A DNA stretch of 43,983 bases from positions 1-43,983 of IMG/VR virus record IMGVR_UViG_3300042691_012102; one strand, 5' to 3'. Under the pieces are notes generated by a model, which saw nothing but the letters and a program-made list of their open reading frames with translations, did no database searches and had not been told where the DNA came from. Below are positions 15,601 through 24,000 of this stretch, piece after piece (the stretch's first letter is position 1; each line of letters opens with the position of its first letter). Both the position numbers and the translations under genes were made by a program. The stretch comes from a virus.

Positions 15601-18501
15601 CAAATCAGAATTACCCAATACAGCATTCTGATTGCTTCCGGTAAAAGTATCAAACTTTGTTTGTGGAGGAGCAACTGTTCTTATTTGCTCATCGTAGTAA
15701 TTGTTTATCTCAGCAGCCTTTTGTTCTAACTCTGCTTTTTGCTCTTCGCTCTGAGGCCCATCTTCAACAGCTAGCTGCTCAAGTGCTTTTTGGCGCTCCT
15801 CATTAAACAAAGAGACTTGCTTTTGGGTCTCCTCAGCATCAACACGAGGAGTATACTCAGAAGACTCTGCGGCTGTTACACCAGCATTTGTTTGGCGGCT
15901 TTGTTTGTCTGCAAGTTTATCATCAATAGCCTTAAGAACTTCTTCAATCTGTTGTTTCTTTTCTGGAGTCAAAATGTCCCCGTAAGCAGCCGCAAGTTTA
16001 GGATTTTCTAAAATCTCGTTCAAAGTAGAACGATCCGCAGTCAATATTTTTAAATTCGAAGCACCAGAGAATCCCAAACTAGTTATACCAATTACCAATA
16101 ATTGGTCAAGTCTTGATTCGGGAGTAACACCAAACGACTCCTTAAATGCTTTATTAGGATCAAATCCTGCATCAGTCAAACCTTGAATATACTGACCTGC
16201 AACTTCTTCAGTAAACTCACCTGCACCACCTATTAAACTGCGATACAAAAACTGAGCAAGTCTGCCTTTTGAACCAAGAAGTTTGTCAAGGTTCAAAGCA
16301 TCAAATGCCGCTTGTGCACTTGCTTCACCGACACCCGTAGAAAATCCTTGGCCAGCAGCTTGAAATATTAATCCCGAACGCATTGCATTTGCAGTTTGTT
16401 CAAATACAGCACCGCCTATCTTGCCATACTTATTGGTAAGCAAATCTTTAAAGCCCTTAGCCCATCTCAAAGCCATCACCTCTGGAACTGCAATATTACC
16501 TACTGCAATCTGTAGCATTGAACTAACAAGCATACCAGCACTTCCACTAATTGTTTCTGAGACCGAAGCACTTGCCGCTGAACGCAAAGATGGGTCAATC
16601 ACATAACCAGACTCCTCTAAAGAATTTAAAATACTATTACGTGTATTGATTTCAGAATTAGCATCTTGAGTCGATGTACCCGGAACAAACTCACGAGCAA
16701 CACTTTCTGCGGCCATGCCTAAATTCTTAAGGACACTACCAAGCACAGATTCTGATTCTTTACGAAGAGCGACATTCTCATTGAGCATTACTGCTCTATT
16801 CAAACCATACAACTCACTCATTACAGAATACAACTGACTGTTGTAGTCATCCATTTTGCGTTTATAATCATCAGCATCTACGTTTCTGCCATCAGGGAGC
16901 ACTATGGTTCCTGTACCAGCAGTACGAGCAGCACTCACTTGCAAAGCACGAACAGCAGCATCCCAAGTTCCCTCTTCTGGAATATCCAAGTTGAATTGCT
17001 TCATTTTGCCCATAATAAAGGCTCTTTGAGCAAGTAATTCATCTCTACGCTTTACGAGTACTTCTTTTGGCTTATCGCCATATTTTACTTGGAACTCTTT
17101 ATTTTCTTGTCGGATTTCTGCAACCCGTGGATCGCTTTTTCTGATACGAGCATCAATAAACTCACCAGTTCTCCAATCATATAAATTGTTTGGGTTGTCC
17201 CGGAGTTCGCTCAATTGGTCTTGGAAATCATCCAATTGCTTTCTAATCGTTGCAATCTTTGCCGAACTATAATTAGAAAGACCACCTTTCTTTTGTGCTT
17301 CAACTAACTGAGAACGAGCAGCCTCCATTTGCTTAACAATATGGTACGCTTCTTTCTCAGAACCCTCAAGCAAATCAAGACCACGATTATTCCAATAGGC
17401 TAAATAGTTTTGATTGGCCAATGCATCATTACCATTCCATTTGGTAAGCAATTGGTCATATAAACCTTTACTAGAACTCTTTGCTCCTTCTTGAAGGTAA
17501 ACTTGCTTCAAACGCAATATCTCTTCGTCTGTTTGATCTTCACTGAGACCCAAACGTGTAAAGTGGTCTCTTATAGACCTATCGTCAATAACATTGAAAT
17601 TTCCTTCGCCACTAGTTAGAATACCTTTGGTAGGATCAAGAATATCGACTTTGTTTCCTGTTTTAGAAAAAACTTCAATGGGCTCATTTTCAAACAACGC
17701 TCTACCAATGGCATACTCATCTAATTGAAATTTCTGACCATCTCTTGTAGTATAGTCATATATACCTTGTTGTAAACCAGTAAATAAAGAATTTGTAGAC
17801 TCCTTAGCACCCTTGATTTCGGCTGCTTTTTTCTGAGCCGCTGCCTCGTCTGCTTTCTTTTTAAATTCTTCTCCTCTAGCAACTGCTTCCCAATCAACTT
17901 TTTGAATAACGGGCATATCAGATACCGCCCTTTGTTCACGTTCAAATTGTTGTTGAAGCGCTATGCTTTCTTTTGTTTGCTGTGGCGTAGGTTTTTTCTT
18001 AGGAACATAGATATCTTTATTTTTCTTTTGTTCCTCCATAACAGCTTGAATGCCTTCGGCTTGCTGTTGTTTTTTCTTCTCCTCAGGAGTCTGAGGAAAT
18101 CTTTCTTCTATTGTTTTACGCTTGAGCGGAGAACCTGGAGCAGGCTCATCAGGGAATAAAGTTATTCTCGGTGGCCCAACGTTATTGTTTTGCGGACCTC
18201 CTTGCTGAGGTGTCGGCTTAGGAACGGAAGGCTTAGGCTGAGGTGTATTTGCTTGGTCTCCTTCACTATCTCCAGCCAATTGCAAATTCGATAAAGAAAC
18301 GTCTTTTTTTTTTAAAACCCTATCAAAATCTACTTTGCTAACTTGCTCACTTGCACCCATTTTCTCGAAAAAAGAATCTCTCCTTTCGGGTGACATCGAT
18401 TGCATAGAACTTGCTAAATCTTCAGGTGATGAGAAGAGTCCCGAAAAATTTTCGTTAGATGACAATTCATTATATAAATCGTCTACATTCCTAATAGCCA
18501 T
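6631..18501 (-). CDS. Giant polyvalent protein, 3,956 aa (candidate ejected multi-enzyme effector)
   Basis: Domains in order: a P/Q-rich disordered region (about 80-180); coiled coils; a Gly/Ala-rich membrane-active-looking segment (about 650-800); a metallopeptidase motif HEVTH (1064-1068); an ADP-ribosyltransferase-like domain (about 1285-1420; VFHGG, LYVATDRRQADAYA, GYTGV, ENYLIFNPKDLYKS); a kinase-like domain (about 1550-1700; GSGQEAIVW at 1555, IK at 1571-1572, HDAAPRN at 1664, ID at 1682-1683); a DUF7178-like domain (GWYD; NLYGDF...DRWFMRQYGRLTG near 1989); a methylase-like domain (DIGSGKY at 2281, YDPFN, SPNVLNVI); a GDLYVHSSA domain (2502-2510); then coiled coil and hydrophobic segments (about 3013-3045, 3314-3360, 3411-3437). 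A motif SKAR or SKPR sits at each of six domain borders. The polyvalent-protein architecture is known from phages and conjugative elements; delivery into the host and cleavage at the borders are my inferences. Confidence 0.85.
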   Translation of the reverse strand: MAIRNVDDLYNELSSNENFSGLFSSPEDLASSMQSMSPERRDSFFEKMGASEQVSKVDFDRVLKKKDVSLSNLQLAGDSEGDQANTPQPKPSVPKPTPQQGGPQNNNVGPPRITLFPDEPAPGSPLKRKTIEERFPQTPEEKKKQQQAEGIQAVMEEQKKNKDIYVPKKKPTPQQTKESIALQQQFEREQRAVSDMPVIQKVDWEAVARGEEFKKKADEAAAQKKAAEIKGAKESTNSLFTGLQQGIYDYTTRDGQKFQLDEYAIGRALFENEPIEVFSKTGNKVDILDPTKGILTSGEGNFNVIDDRSIRDHFTRLGLSEDQTDEEILRLKQVYLQEGAKSSSKGLYDQLLTKWNGNDALANQNYLAYWNNRGLDLLEGSEKEAYHIVKQMEAARSQLVEAQKKGGLSNYSSAKIATIRKQLDDFQDQLSELRDNPNNLYDWRTGEFIDARIRKSDPRVAEIRQENKEFQVKYGDKPKEVLVKRRDELLAQRAFIMGKMKQFNLDIPEEGTWDAAVRALQVSAARTAGTGTIVLPDGRNVDADDYKRKMDDYNSQLYSVMSELYGLNRAVMLNENVALRKESESVLGSVLKNLGMAAESVAREFVPGTSTQDANSEINTRNSILNSLEESGYVIDPSLRSAASASVSETISGSAGMLVSSMLQIAVGNIAVPEVMALRWAKGFKDLLTNKYGKIGGAVFEQTANAMRSGLIFQAAGQGFSTGVGEASAQAAFDALNLDKLLGSKGRLAQFLYRSLIGGAGEFTEEVAGQYIQGLTDAGFDPNKAFKESFGVTPESRLDQLLVIGITSLGFSGASNLKILTADRSTLNEILENPKLAAAYGDILTPEKKQQIEEVLKAIDDKLADKQSRQTNAGVTAAESSEYTPRVDAEETQKQVSLFNEERQKALEQLAVEDGPQSEEQKAELEQKAAEINNYYDEQIRTVAPPQTKFDTFTGSNQNAVLGNSDLNSEQTQNFLASLPNERARRNAATLIAVGNNANNTLSSVLPNAKIVMHSRESFRDKMSQIGEQADRKGNFAIIRNPDGSSEIEIQINVEDGAVVDIAHEVTHGVLYSKFYGDDKRMAEVAVINANKDLSAEDKAAQIEQVNQTYDSKFSETLGEFKNQLEVLINEKGNTYLNNFISNYKDDAKNEEYLTELITILFKNGEQIEQEDPTFFDRLMALLNRLVGVIGKEAGIKLQKFNDTQEVIDFFNTIASSIRKGEALNETNLTKKDAVQEQTAGQVPVQSEASVGEEVGQGKPEAEPQVTAEEGQKEKISKPRIAPLMKQVFHGGDLQSPGNNLYVATDRRQADAYAQGNQGKVFKFFVNKNSLAPEDLVRQTIVDLGLTPREEGWKQDELGIHELLDNRFDTSLPDEQIAQLQDKLKSEGYTGVAFIDEDILQEKKTGVENYLIFNPKDLYKSEQEGINKLTPEQPDVVSKARRDSEAVRKDLDKKLASGVVDDVTLSLLEEYGKQIEDGTAVFERFSQAEQRGIAKGGRPLVEAVLLVGRNVSADETQDERNDRQEQEIEEYARERGIWTENTTKTFNNEYGDRLGSGQEAIVWRKDGNTVIKSSNTLQYRDLKEFLDRVVLHNSLFPISAQKIVGFGSDSNGDFEVIIEQPYIAEGSREATQTEIRDYLGKLGFELYEGFGGGDRFKNNETLIHDAAPRNFVLTEGGNLVPIDLIMRLNVPELGFGGTRVMAGPQISNEAIQENTDKIIDVRSKARKIDFDKNTGDISVNDKKVDVPTAVANSSNSIPNALDFASASSIPTNLEFKRAMQDRFQSYLPELKKAYGEKFDPTKQNDVLKSYLVDAYTYETMIAMKSFPDALGWYDAKTKAAMETMSLVHPEIATDPIAAGIFKIAVAVTSNGNKVTENFIEADRQYNHFKDTGKFDENESIGTQSSGIKSTFKLTNEILKSLSKEQFIKFLTSKFRAGDLKYTTKSGKSAPLLTGFTVDTQVFGASIFGPKIGNGFFMNLYGDFTQLTMDRWFMRQYGRLTGTLIDVDPAKVKAGTDRLKSSLKSLGVKEKRTLEELIPNYAALAPDKLAAKIAKVSGKVEKREILQANTKLDELRKAGNSLDKNIKGEIEAPNGGKQRAFIISVFDEVQKKLKDEFDLDITIADLQAVNWYPEKALYQTFQEGKTEELGAEETSDNEQPDYETAAKKLARKYGFTDKQINDKLNNEDGTRKFDTGGNQEFGRNHSDIGVELAKKQILEVKTNLEKNKVKSKARLEAWSTPQQEISSAGTSINKAKLPSVYSDKKFLDLLKGVPGKRIVIADIGSGKYANVNIKPLLEKAEIAEFINDSSKEMLGKKAIPALEEVLGGKEIAYHPYDPFNQPAAVNEETINTVRDGGADIAVSPNVLNVIAEAEAREGVILNMANAVGTTGTAVIQIYEGDPKDRGVGKETKTAGETSWQNNQQTAWYLPEVQAYFANVKRSGNIIIADNKGQMSLFGQPAVVNGAQKAQIQSKARIEDRVKQSKGYGVPQRYKGDVGKMIGGDLYVHSSANDVLPQKELIAAEANLPADFEYEVIKYNAADGSFSFIASPDWNTSNEPIVGDAYKVKKSGEVTVTKQKSDPQIYHHKWNFVRDDYSGFNVEQSVQRSIDWYRDAKADINMFKIGTQSYWKENATPLITDTTKIISKARVDRVDYAIVKDYNDFRNAGFSVDGAYYELEKMNYSPGDIKRYIPEIGENWKKRSVNKFFATIRKHRGKITKRQGEIRQELENNPGLEFDSLYDLLKDKYEDFELFKAFYEEGANPALLDEIFGTEYRQTIDKAINETRGGRTVYNRDFLREIKDDARSRKMVNLGNQMNNLFGFFDGIINNEQVIQMLADGLEETGLEFSLRAVTDDMREKRAALENDLNILKKLGRAEIKTDDMINVSRLLSLAGRMLRMGRGLFKNQEAFEKAIFDSLENVTYKTEAGGIVRKFKGFKLTENQKQKIRKSIKEFREAKAEYENEIKALEESEDAYTDTQFDSFDKSKIKFEQAARKLKTTIDAFKKKSTGNWFTSTTALALLSFRTIVIGAIGNLELMLANTPKKGKFLVLGWSRALANKLVTAFTRRSVTELNTMIKRGAQGNVDPTLYRKMAREQGVQQIKNILENTIASVSTSENAFFEGQNNIDSTRELPTGIKMIGILMKNIFKKDIDKMSDQEWAEQFDQLLVLLNEKDANGNNKLELMNPKGYQAATTLLRGIFGYMPTVVGKSIAISGDRVFYQYGYYEALASYAYAQGITDPAEVKKFIRLNSVPNATAGDIARKEGNRRIFANDNFITDSFTKARGNMAKAEKNLYAKSVKLKKEGKYLQRLVDVYPAKLGLATMKMGMTILSPFTRIPSNFVSTAIEKTVFPYSIIMYSVQQVKLNRLVKQYDNLFNIDENETLSPTKQKEQERLRNAIFEQQRKTGRYLVSTFQGIQIATVAYLLFQSGAVGAPYGDDEEEKKAARAAGLAGQPPGKINVSALVDYLTNGFDNKGRTYQKGDFTFNYTNLGIFGFGMTWFATLHGSLSAKEFEDRKIMGVGEDGYSNVSFNMVAESITNGVTGLSFIQNISSLVSAFKTKDEGLQNFAVNLAKTALTVPTMAYGLFGAVEKAEGVSADTMRNYFPDLEADDTIGSKFKLKLWTSLTGKSPISLFGLKNSKGEFLSPYASPYYQPQIGPHGEELYKKNTFWDIRSGELSDRVAAYLQASFDPFSMSTYEGFVSSVKKYDSKQTYNPGDIVDLGDYIIAVKKEIPPGAKLEKLNIDQQDKDYETITESKDFFDKDKFILNKRGSEATTQLYDLLALYQKSTGSRKEFALLNKYYAPFVQGKDDEGEFGVYIPLKYQRELAKLRGDQILNSYDQNQIKESIDRIQKNAEDMSDEEFNKYTENEIEDLLMGPINAVTLARSGGIAPKMNDAIDQLESNETYRVVKTKAIHEALAAGLYTEEQYLRMANAEGTSEIVAEFDKSKLKFKK

Positions 18502-18505
18502 TATT

Positions 18506-18513
18506 CAAAGATA
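18506..18513 (-). promoter_or_regulatory. -7 promoter element TATCTTTG before the giant gene
   Basis: TATCTTTG matches TAnnTTTG perfectly and ends 4 nt before the ATG at 18501. The upstream spacer is T-rich with no clear TTTG. It would let the giant gene be transcribed apart from the 505-aa gene, whose stop lies at 18525. Confidence 0.55.
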
Positions 18514-18524
18514 AGAAAAAAAAA

Positions 18525-20042
18525 TTAGATTTGCGGAGTAGCCATGATATCAGAGAAAGTTGCATTTGCATTTTTCTTTCTCTTTGGTATTTCAACATCA
18601 TATTTACCAGCCGTAGTTAATAATTTTTTCACTTCTTCTTCTAATTGATTATTTGGCTTCTTTAAAAATTGTCCAGAGATATTAGAGTAATTATTGAAAC
18701 GCTTGTAATAATAATTACTTCCTGATTTCAAACGAACAAATACATCCGCACCAGAAACTGATGCTTTATTATCGGCTTCTGAGGCTGATAATTTTATAGG
18801 ATTACCTTTTGCATCAGTAGCCAAAATAACTATACCATCAGCTTGAACATTTGGTAAGGTCGTTGCGCTCACAGGACCAAACTCACCACTAAATGTATCA
18901 GATGGTCTAGCGTCAATACTTTGAGGCTCTTTGTCAAAACTATAATTAATAATTCCTAACTTATAACTCTTATTAGTTGCACCCGTTCTACTAGCCAATT
19001 CCCCTGGAGAAATATCCGAAGTCGCAGAAGAAGTTACTTCATTTTGAGCCTGCATTATTGTCTGAGGTCTCATCATTGAAGTAGTTATACCGGGAGATGC
19101 AAAGTTCTTCGCCCAATTCATAATATTAGCCTTGATAGCCAAAGCATCTTCAGGATTCAATTGACCCTCTTGGTCAAAACGAGCTTGAAGATTATTCTGA
19201 TCTGCATATTGCACAATACTTTCTATACCTCCATCTGGAGACATTAAGAAATTGTCAACCACTGCTTCAATTGATGGTACTTCATTCTCATCTATATTAT
19301 TGTACCGAGCAACTTCTTCTGCACTTACTCCCAAATTAGAAGGCTTGTAAGTAACGGGACGAACTTTAACTTCCTTACCTTGAATATAACCATATGCTTT
19401 TTTCTTCTCGTCAGACTTAAACGGAAGTTGGGTAATTGCTTGTGTAATGTTTTGCTCCAATGTTTCCTTTGGTTTCATATTTCTGAAAGGAGTATAGGAA
19501 ACACTACCCATTGGTCTCATTTGTATCTGAGCATCGGGCTGCCATCCTTCTTTCTGAAGTTTAGCCAACATATCATCATAATCTGAGGCCGTCTCATAAG
19601 CCCTATTGAACTTCTCCCAATTTTTAGTAAAGTATGAACTACCTTTATCTTGAGCAGAAGTCATTATATCATACTGATTCAAATCTTTGCTTCTAGTCGA
19701 GTAAACTGACATTTCTTGCTCATAACGAGAAGCTAAATCACCAATACCATTTTGCCAATCATTAGGACGTTCGGTCTTTAGTTTTTTTAACTGATTCAAA
19801 TAACTAGTCTGAGTTTTTTGAACTTGAGGTAAAACAAGTCTATGAAATACACCAGAAGGTAATTCAAACTTTTTCAGTGCTTTTTCTTCTGCATCTTGAT
19901 CTTGTTTTGCTTTTTGAATGCCTAATTTAATATTACGATTAGCTGCAGCCTCACTTTTTTGAGCAAGCCGATTAGCCATTCTTTCAACATTCTGGTCTCT
20001 GCCTTGTAATCCTATTGCTTGTCCAACTGAAGGTGCTGCCAT
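18525..20042 (-). CDS. Candidate internal virion (ejection) protein, 505 aa
   Basis: The protein begins MAAPSVGQAIGLQGRDQNVE. Residues about 15-160 are strongly helical and charged (NRLAQKSEAAANRNIKLGIQ; coiled-coil-like). The rest is mixed, including a beta-rich stretch near residues 380-460 (VRLKSGSNYYYKRFNN), and it ends KNANATFSDIMATPQI. No enzyme motif is seen. It lies between the 334-aa protein and the giant protein, just where T7 gp15 lies between gp14 and gp16. By this synteny it is a candidate protein stored in the capsid and ejected with the DNA. There is no detectable sequence similarity to T7 that I can claim. It follows the 334-aa gene by 2 nt. Confidence 0.7.
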   Translation of the reverse strand: MAAPSVGQAIGLQGRDQNVERMANRLAQKSEAAANRNIKLGIQKAKQDQDAEEKALKKFELPSGVFHRLVLPQVQKTQTSYLNQLKKLKTERPNDWQNGIGDLASRYEQEMSVYSTRSKDLNQYDIMTSAQDKGSSYFTKNWEKFNRAYETASDYDDMLAKLQKEGWQPDAQIQMRPMGSVSYTPFRNMKPKETLEQNITQAITQLPFKSDEKKKAYGYIQGKEVKVRPVTYKPSNLGVSAEEVARYNNIDENEVPSIEAVVDNFLMSPDGGIESIVQYADQNNLQARFDQEGQLNPEDALAIKANIMNWAKNFASPGITTSMMRPQTIMQAQNEVTSSATSDISPGELASRTGATNKSYKLGIINYSFDKEPQSIDARPSDTFSGEFGPVSATTLPNVQADGIVILATDAKGNPIKLSASEADNKASVSGADVFVRLKSGSNYYYKRFNNYSNISGQFLKKPNNQLEEEVKKLLTTAGKYDVEIPKRKKNANATFSDIMATPQI

Positions 20043-20044
20043 TT

Positions 20045-21049
20045 TTATTTTTCTTTTTTAAACATTATTTGACCAAATGGTCCAGTTTCTGCACCATAGG
20101 TATTCATATATCCAGGAGTTGCCATTCTACCTAATCCACCCATACCACCCATATAATAAGGTAAGTCAGACATTAATGAAATATCAGAACCAAAAGGAGC
20201 ATAATTTTCTCTAAGTCCTCCGGTACCACCCATATTGAATGGAAGGTTGGCTTTATTAACAGGAAGACCTGCCGTAAGAGATGCTCTATCTCCACCTAAA
20301 CCACCCATACTACTCGGTAAACTAAGCCTATCTCCCAAACTCATTGATGAAATTGGAGCTTGTGGATAAATAGCACCTTTCATAGATTCAGGTGTAGGAA
20401 ATTGACCAGGGGGGCCAATTAATAAATTAGGATTGAAATTTCCGGGTGTTTGCTGATTTGGATCTTTTAATCCATAATACTGACGAGTCAAATCACGATC
20501 CTCTTGAAGATTTTTATAGTCCATAAAGCCACTTGCTAGACCACTTACAGCGCCCATAAATTGTCTGCGAGAATCTTGAATCGCTTGACCATATTCTTCT
20601 TCAGCCTTAAATCTCCTTTGTAAACCAACACCAATATCTCTTTGTTGCAACTCACTCAATCCCAAATTGGCTTGAGCAACTCCGCTCATTCCTTGTCTAC
20701 GAATTCCTTCGTTTTGTGCAGCCAGTTGATTAGCAAAGCCACCAGCATTTGCACCAGCCAATCTACCTATTTGTGTTCTCAATTGTCCACCACCAGGTGC
20801 AGCAGTAAGAGCATTTTGACCTGCGGCAAATGTATTCTTAGCTAAATTCAAAGACCCTGGACCCATGCCAGATTTAGCCATGTCTCCATACATCTTTTTA
20901 TTTTCTTGAAGCCCAGCAGCAGCATCCATATACTGAGGAAGCCTTTGCTTGTCAAGTTCTGCTAAACCTTTTTTAGATTTAATATTTCTATATGCCGATG
21001 CCCCAGCATCAACAAAACCAGAAATAAGCATCATAGTCATTGGATCCAT
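20045..21049 (-). CDS. Candidate internal virion protein with LPxxMGGxGG repeats, 334 aa
   Basis: The N-terminus (MDPMTMMLISGFVDAGASAY) is a short hydrophobic helix. It is followed by a long Ala/Gln/Gly-rich helical region (about residues 20-190), a composition seen in T7 gp14-like and other podovirus internal proteins. The C-terminal third is low-complexity and Gly/Pro/Met-rich, with three spaced copies of LPxxMGGxGG (SLPSSMGGLGG, NLPFNMGGTGG, DLPYYMGGMGG), ending GPFGQIMFKKEK. The position after the nozzle-like gene fits a T7 gp14 equivalent. It has its own promoter at 21055-21085. A pore-forming or ejection role is an inference. Confidence 0.7.
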   Translation of the reverse strand: MDPMTMMLISGFVDAGASAYRNIKSKKGLAELDKQRLPQYMDAAAGLQENKKMYGDMAKSGMGPGSLNLAKNTFAAGQNALTAAPGGGQLRTQIGRLAGANAGGFANQLAAQNEGIRRQGMSGVAQANLGLSELQQRDIGVGLQRRFKAEEEYGQAIQDSRRQFMGAVSGLASGFMDYKNLQEDRDLTRQYYGLKDPNQQTPGNFNPNLLIGPPGQFPTPESMKGAIYPQAPISSMSLGDRLSLPSSMGGLGGDRASLTAGLPVNKANLPFNMGGTGGLRENYAPFGSDISLMSDLPYYMGGMGGLGRMATPGYMNTYGAETGPFGQIMFKKEK

Positions 21050-21054
21050 ATATA

Positions 21055-21085
21055 CAAATATAATTATTTATTATTGGTTAAACAA
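21055..21085 (-). promoter_or_regulatory. Bacteroidota-type promoter for the 334-aa gene
   Basis: Read leftward: TTG (21083-21085), a 20-nt spacer and a perfect TATATTTG (21055-21062), ending 5 nt before the ATG at 21049. The -33 box lies inside the end of the 1,529-aa gene. Confidence 0.75.
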
Positions 21086-24000
21086 CCGAGGCATCGTTCT
21101 AAACTTAACAACCAAATTAAATAGCTTCTGAGCGATACCACCTTGGAAAGTAAATTTCGCCTTTAAGTAAGTACCCCACAATCTACTAGTGTCATTAGTA
21201 GCAACTCCTGTTCCCGTACTATCGTTCCTAATAAAGCCAAAATATTGGTCTTCTCGCAAATCAAACTCAGTAGAACCATTGAACGAAGTATGATTTTTTG
21301 TAAAGAAATCAGTTCTATTGGGAGTAGTAGTTGACAATATCTGAACAGCCTCAAAATTCTTTGAAATGTTTGGTTCATAGTTCATCACCATCTCAATGTT
21401 TCCATCAAAACTCGTTCCATAAAAAGAACCATAAGCACCGACATCATGCAAGTATAACTTGTTTTTCTCCAATGGATTGACAGAATATAAACCTATACGA
21501 TTATTCATAAATAAAGAAGGATAAACGCTCAATTTAGTTATGAAACCATTTTTTAATTCATCCCAAACCCAAGTGAATAAAGTATGAGTATTGCTATCTG
21601 TTCCAGGCGTAACCTTAGCCCAATACGTAGTCCAAGATGCACCTGTTTCGGGTTGTGTAGTTGGTCCAGAAGTATGGTTTAAAATACAACGATACACAAA
21701 GGACATACCTGATGCGTGAGTGTAAGTACCTACAGGTAGAACATAATTTCCAACAACATAACTTGTTGAAGTAACCCATTTTATAATATTTGGATTTATC
21801 CCCTTGAAAGTAAATAACACTTCGCTGTATCTATTATTCCAAGCTCCGTGCACACCTAAATTACTCAATGGATTATCTTGACCAACTAGATATTTCATAT
21901 CCCTAGTCAGACTAGTAGAAATTGTTTGGTCAGAAATAACTTTTACACCATCTTGCCCAAAACGCATTATCTTACGCAACTTCTCGTTATACCAATAAAC
22001 AACATCTTTGCCCGTTGGTGTTACACCTTTTACAACTGCCCATTTGTTGTCGCAGCCTATGGAGCTTATTTCAGCACCCGGAGGGCCTGCAAATGTACCA
22101 GTACCCAAAACAATTGAAGAACCTTGTTGTGCATTTACCAAAGTAGTCTCAGCAAAGTATTGTCTTTGAAAACTATTTTGCTGCCAAGTATAAACTGCAT
22201 TATTTACAATTTCGTGATGAGCGATTTCACCATTGGTAATATCCAAATCTAAAAAGTCCAAAGGCATAAATAATCGATATCCATCTATCGCATCGCCAAT
22301 TATTTTTATCTGAGACCAAATTAATGTAGATGGCTTCTTTCCATCGTAAGTAGACAACTGATCAAAGCCAATATTACCAACTCTATCTACTGTCGTATTG
22401 TAACCAGCATTATAGGAGTTTTGTCTATAGACAGAATCCCAAGTCTCAACCCAATACAATAAACCATTGCCCCAACTTCCAACAGCATATGTTCTACTAG
22501 CAGATCCAACTTGACCAACTTCAGTGTACTGAGGAAATTTATATCCAGGACCAGAGTCTGATAAAGTATGTTCAAGTACATTACAAAGTTGAGTATTAGT
22601 AGTGTTCTGTGAATAAAAGCCAAAACTCTGTGTCTGATAACTAAGTTTTGTATCTGGTATTTCGAATTTTATATGTGTTTTTTGTGTGTACACATCACCA
22701 CCAAATACTGATATACCACTAATAGTATTAGCACTGAACTCATTAACTTTTAAGAAATGACCTGTACCATAATAAAGCGTTTGTCGCTTATCACTTGAAT
22801 ACTTTAAGTTTGCTCCTAAGTCCCTAAACACTTGTCCATAATAAAGTCGATTGTCATTGTTATGAATATTAGAAGTAGTTCCAACTTGTTTGAAACTAGT
22901 AGAAGCCAAAAGAAAGGCGTGAGAAACGTCTCTTAAACTTTTAGCAACCAAATAATGCTTACTGACTTGAAACGCCCCTAGGGCAACATACTCATTCGAA
23001 CTGAGTTCAGCAGAAGCAGAAATGGACCAATCTTCATAAGCAGCCTTAGAAGAAGTTTGATCATCAAAAAAGCCACTAAAATCAGCATAGGAACTATTTG
23101 AGCCCGAACCAATAGAGTGACCTTCAATAAAATCTACACCTTGGTTAGTACTTCCTATGTTTACCGATCCCATCAACTTCAATTTATCATTAGCAGAATA
23201 TTGATATTGATACTGACCATAAAAAATATCAGGACTGAACATATACAATACCCTATCTCCGTCATCTGAAGTATGCGTTGCCAAATACGTAGACAAAGCG
23301 CTATACTTGTATATAAAACCATCAGGAATGATTTTAGGAGCAGTTGTTGCAAAGCCAGGATTAAACATTCCAGTAAATAAAACTTCTGGAATTCTTTCTG
23401 CCCGAACAAAGCGCAATGCCTCAATTTCATTTTTTAATATTGCACCATCAGAAAAAGTATATGCTAAGTTTACATCATTGAATTCAACATAATATGATTT
23501 AGTGAACAGTGTAAAATCAGCATCGGCTACTGTGCCGGTTGCCCCTTCTGTTAAATTAGTATTTAGTGAGTTAGCCGTGCGCCTATTGTATGATGGGTCA
23601 TTTAAAATATTATAAGCAAGAGTATCAAAGCGAATATCATCTACCCAATACACAGTACTCCACTTTCCACTTCTTTTCCATTTTACTTGTACACCAAAAC
23701 GATAAGTATCGTTCATCATATACCCCGTAAAATTGTATACATTATTAGGGTCTTGATATTCTCCATACTTATACGCTGGTCTACCAGCAGTAAAAGTATT
23801 GCCCATCAAACCAACAGAAGTAAGTTTTCTTTCTTTTAGTGCGTGAGTAATGCCCGTTGCCCAAGTGCTTAAATCTCTATCGACTTCCTCTGTCAAATTA
23901 GACATTATCAAGCGATTGGAAAAAAGTTTTAAGTTCTGAACCTTTGTATACTTGCTGTACAATTTTACAACATCTTCCAATAAAACTGTTTCTGGCAAAT

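Noticed and set aside
18525-20042. The 505-aa protein as a terminase large subunit
   Set aside because: The size fits, but no Walker A/B or nuclease motif is seen and it is Gln/Lys-rich and helical at the N-terminus, more like an internal virion protein.
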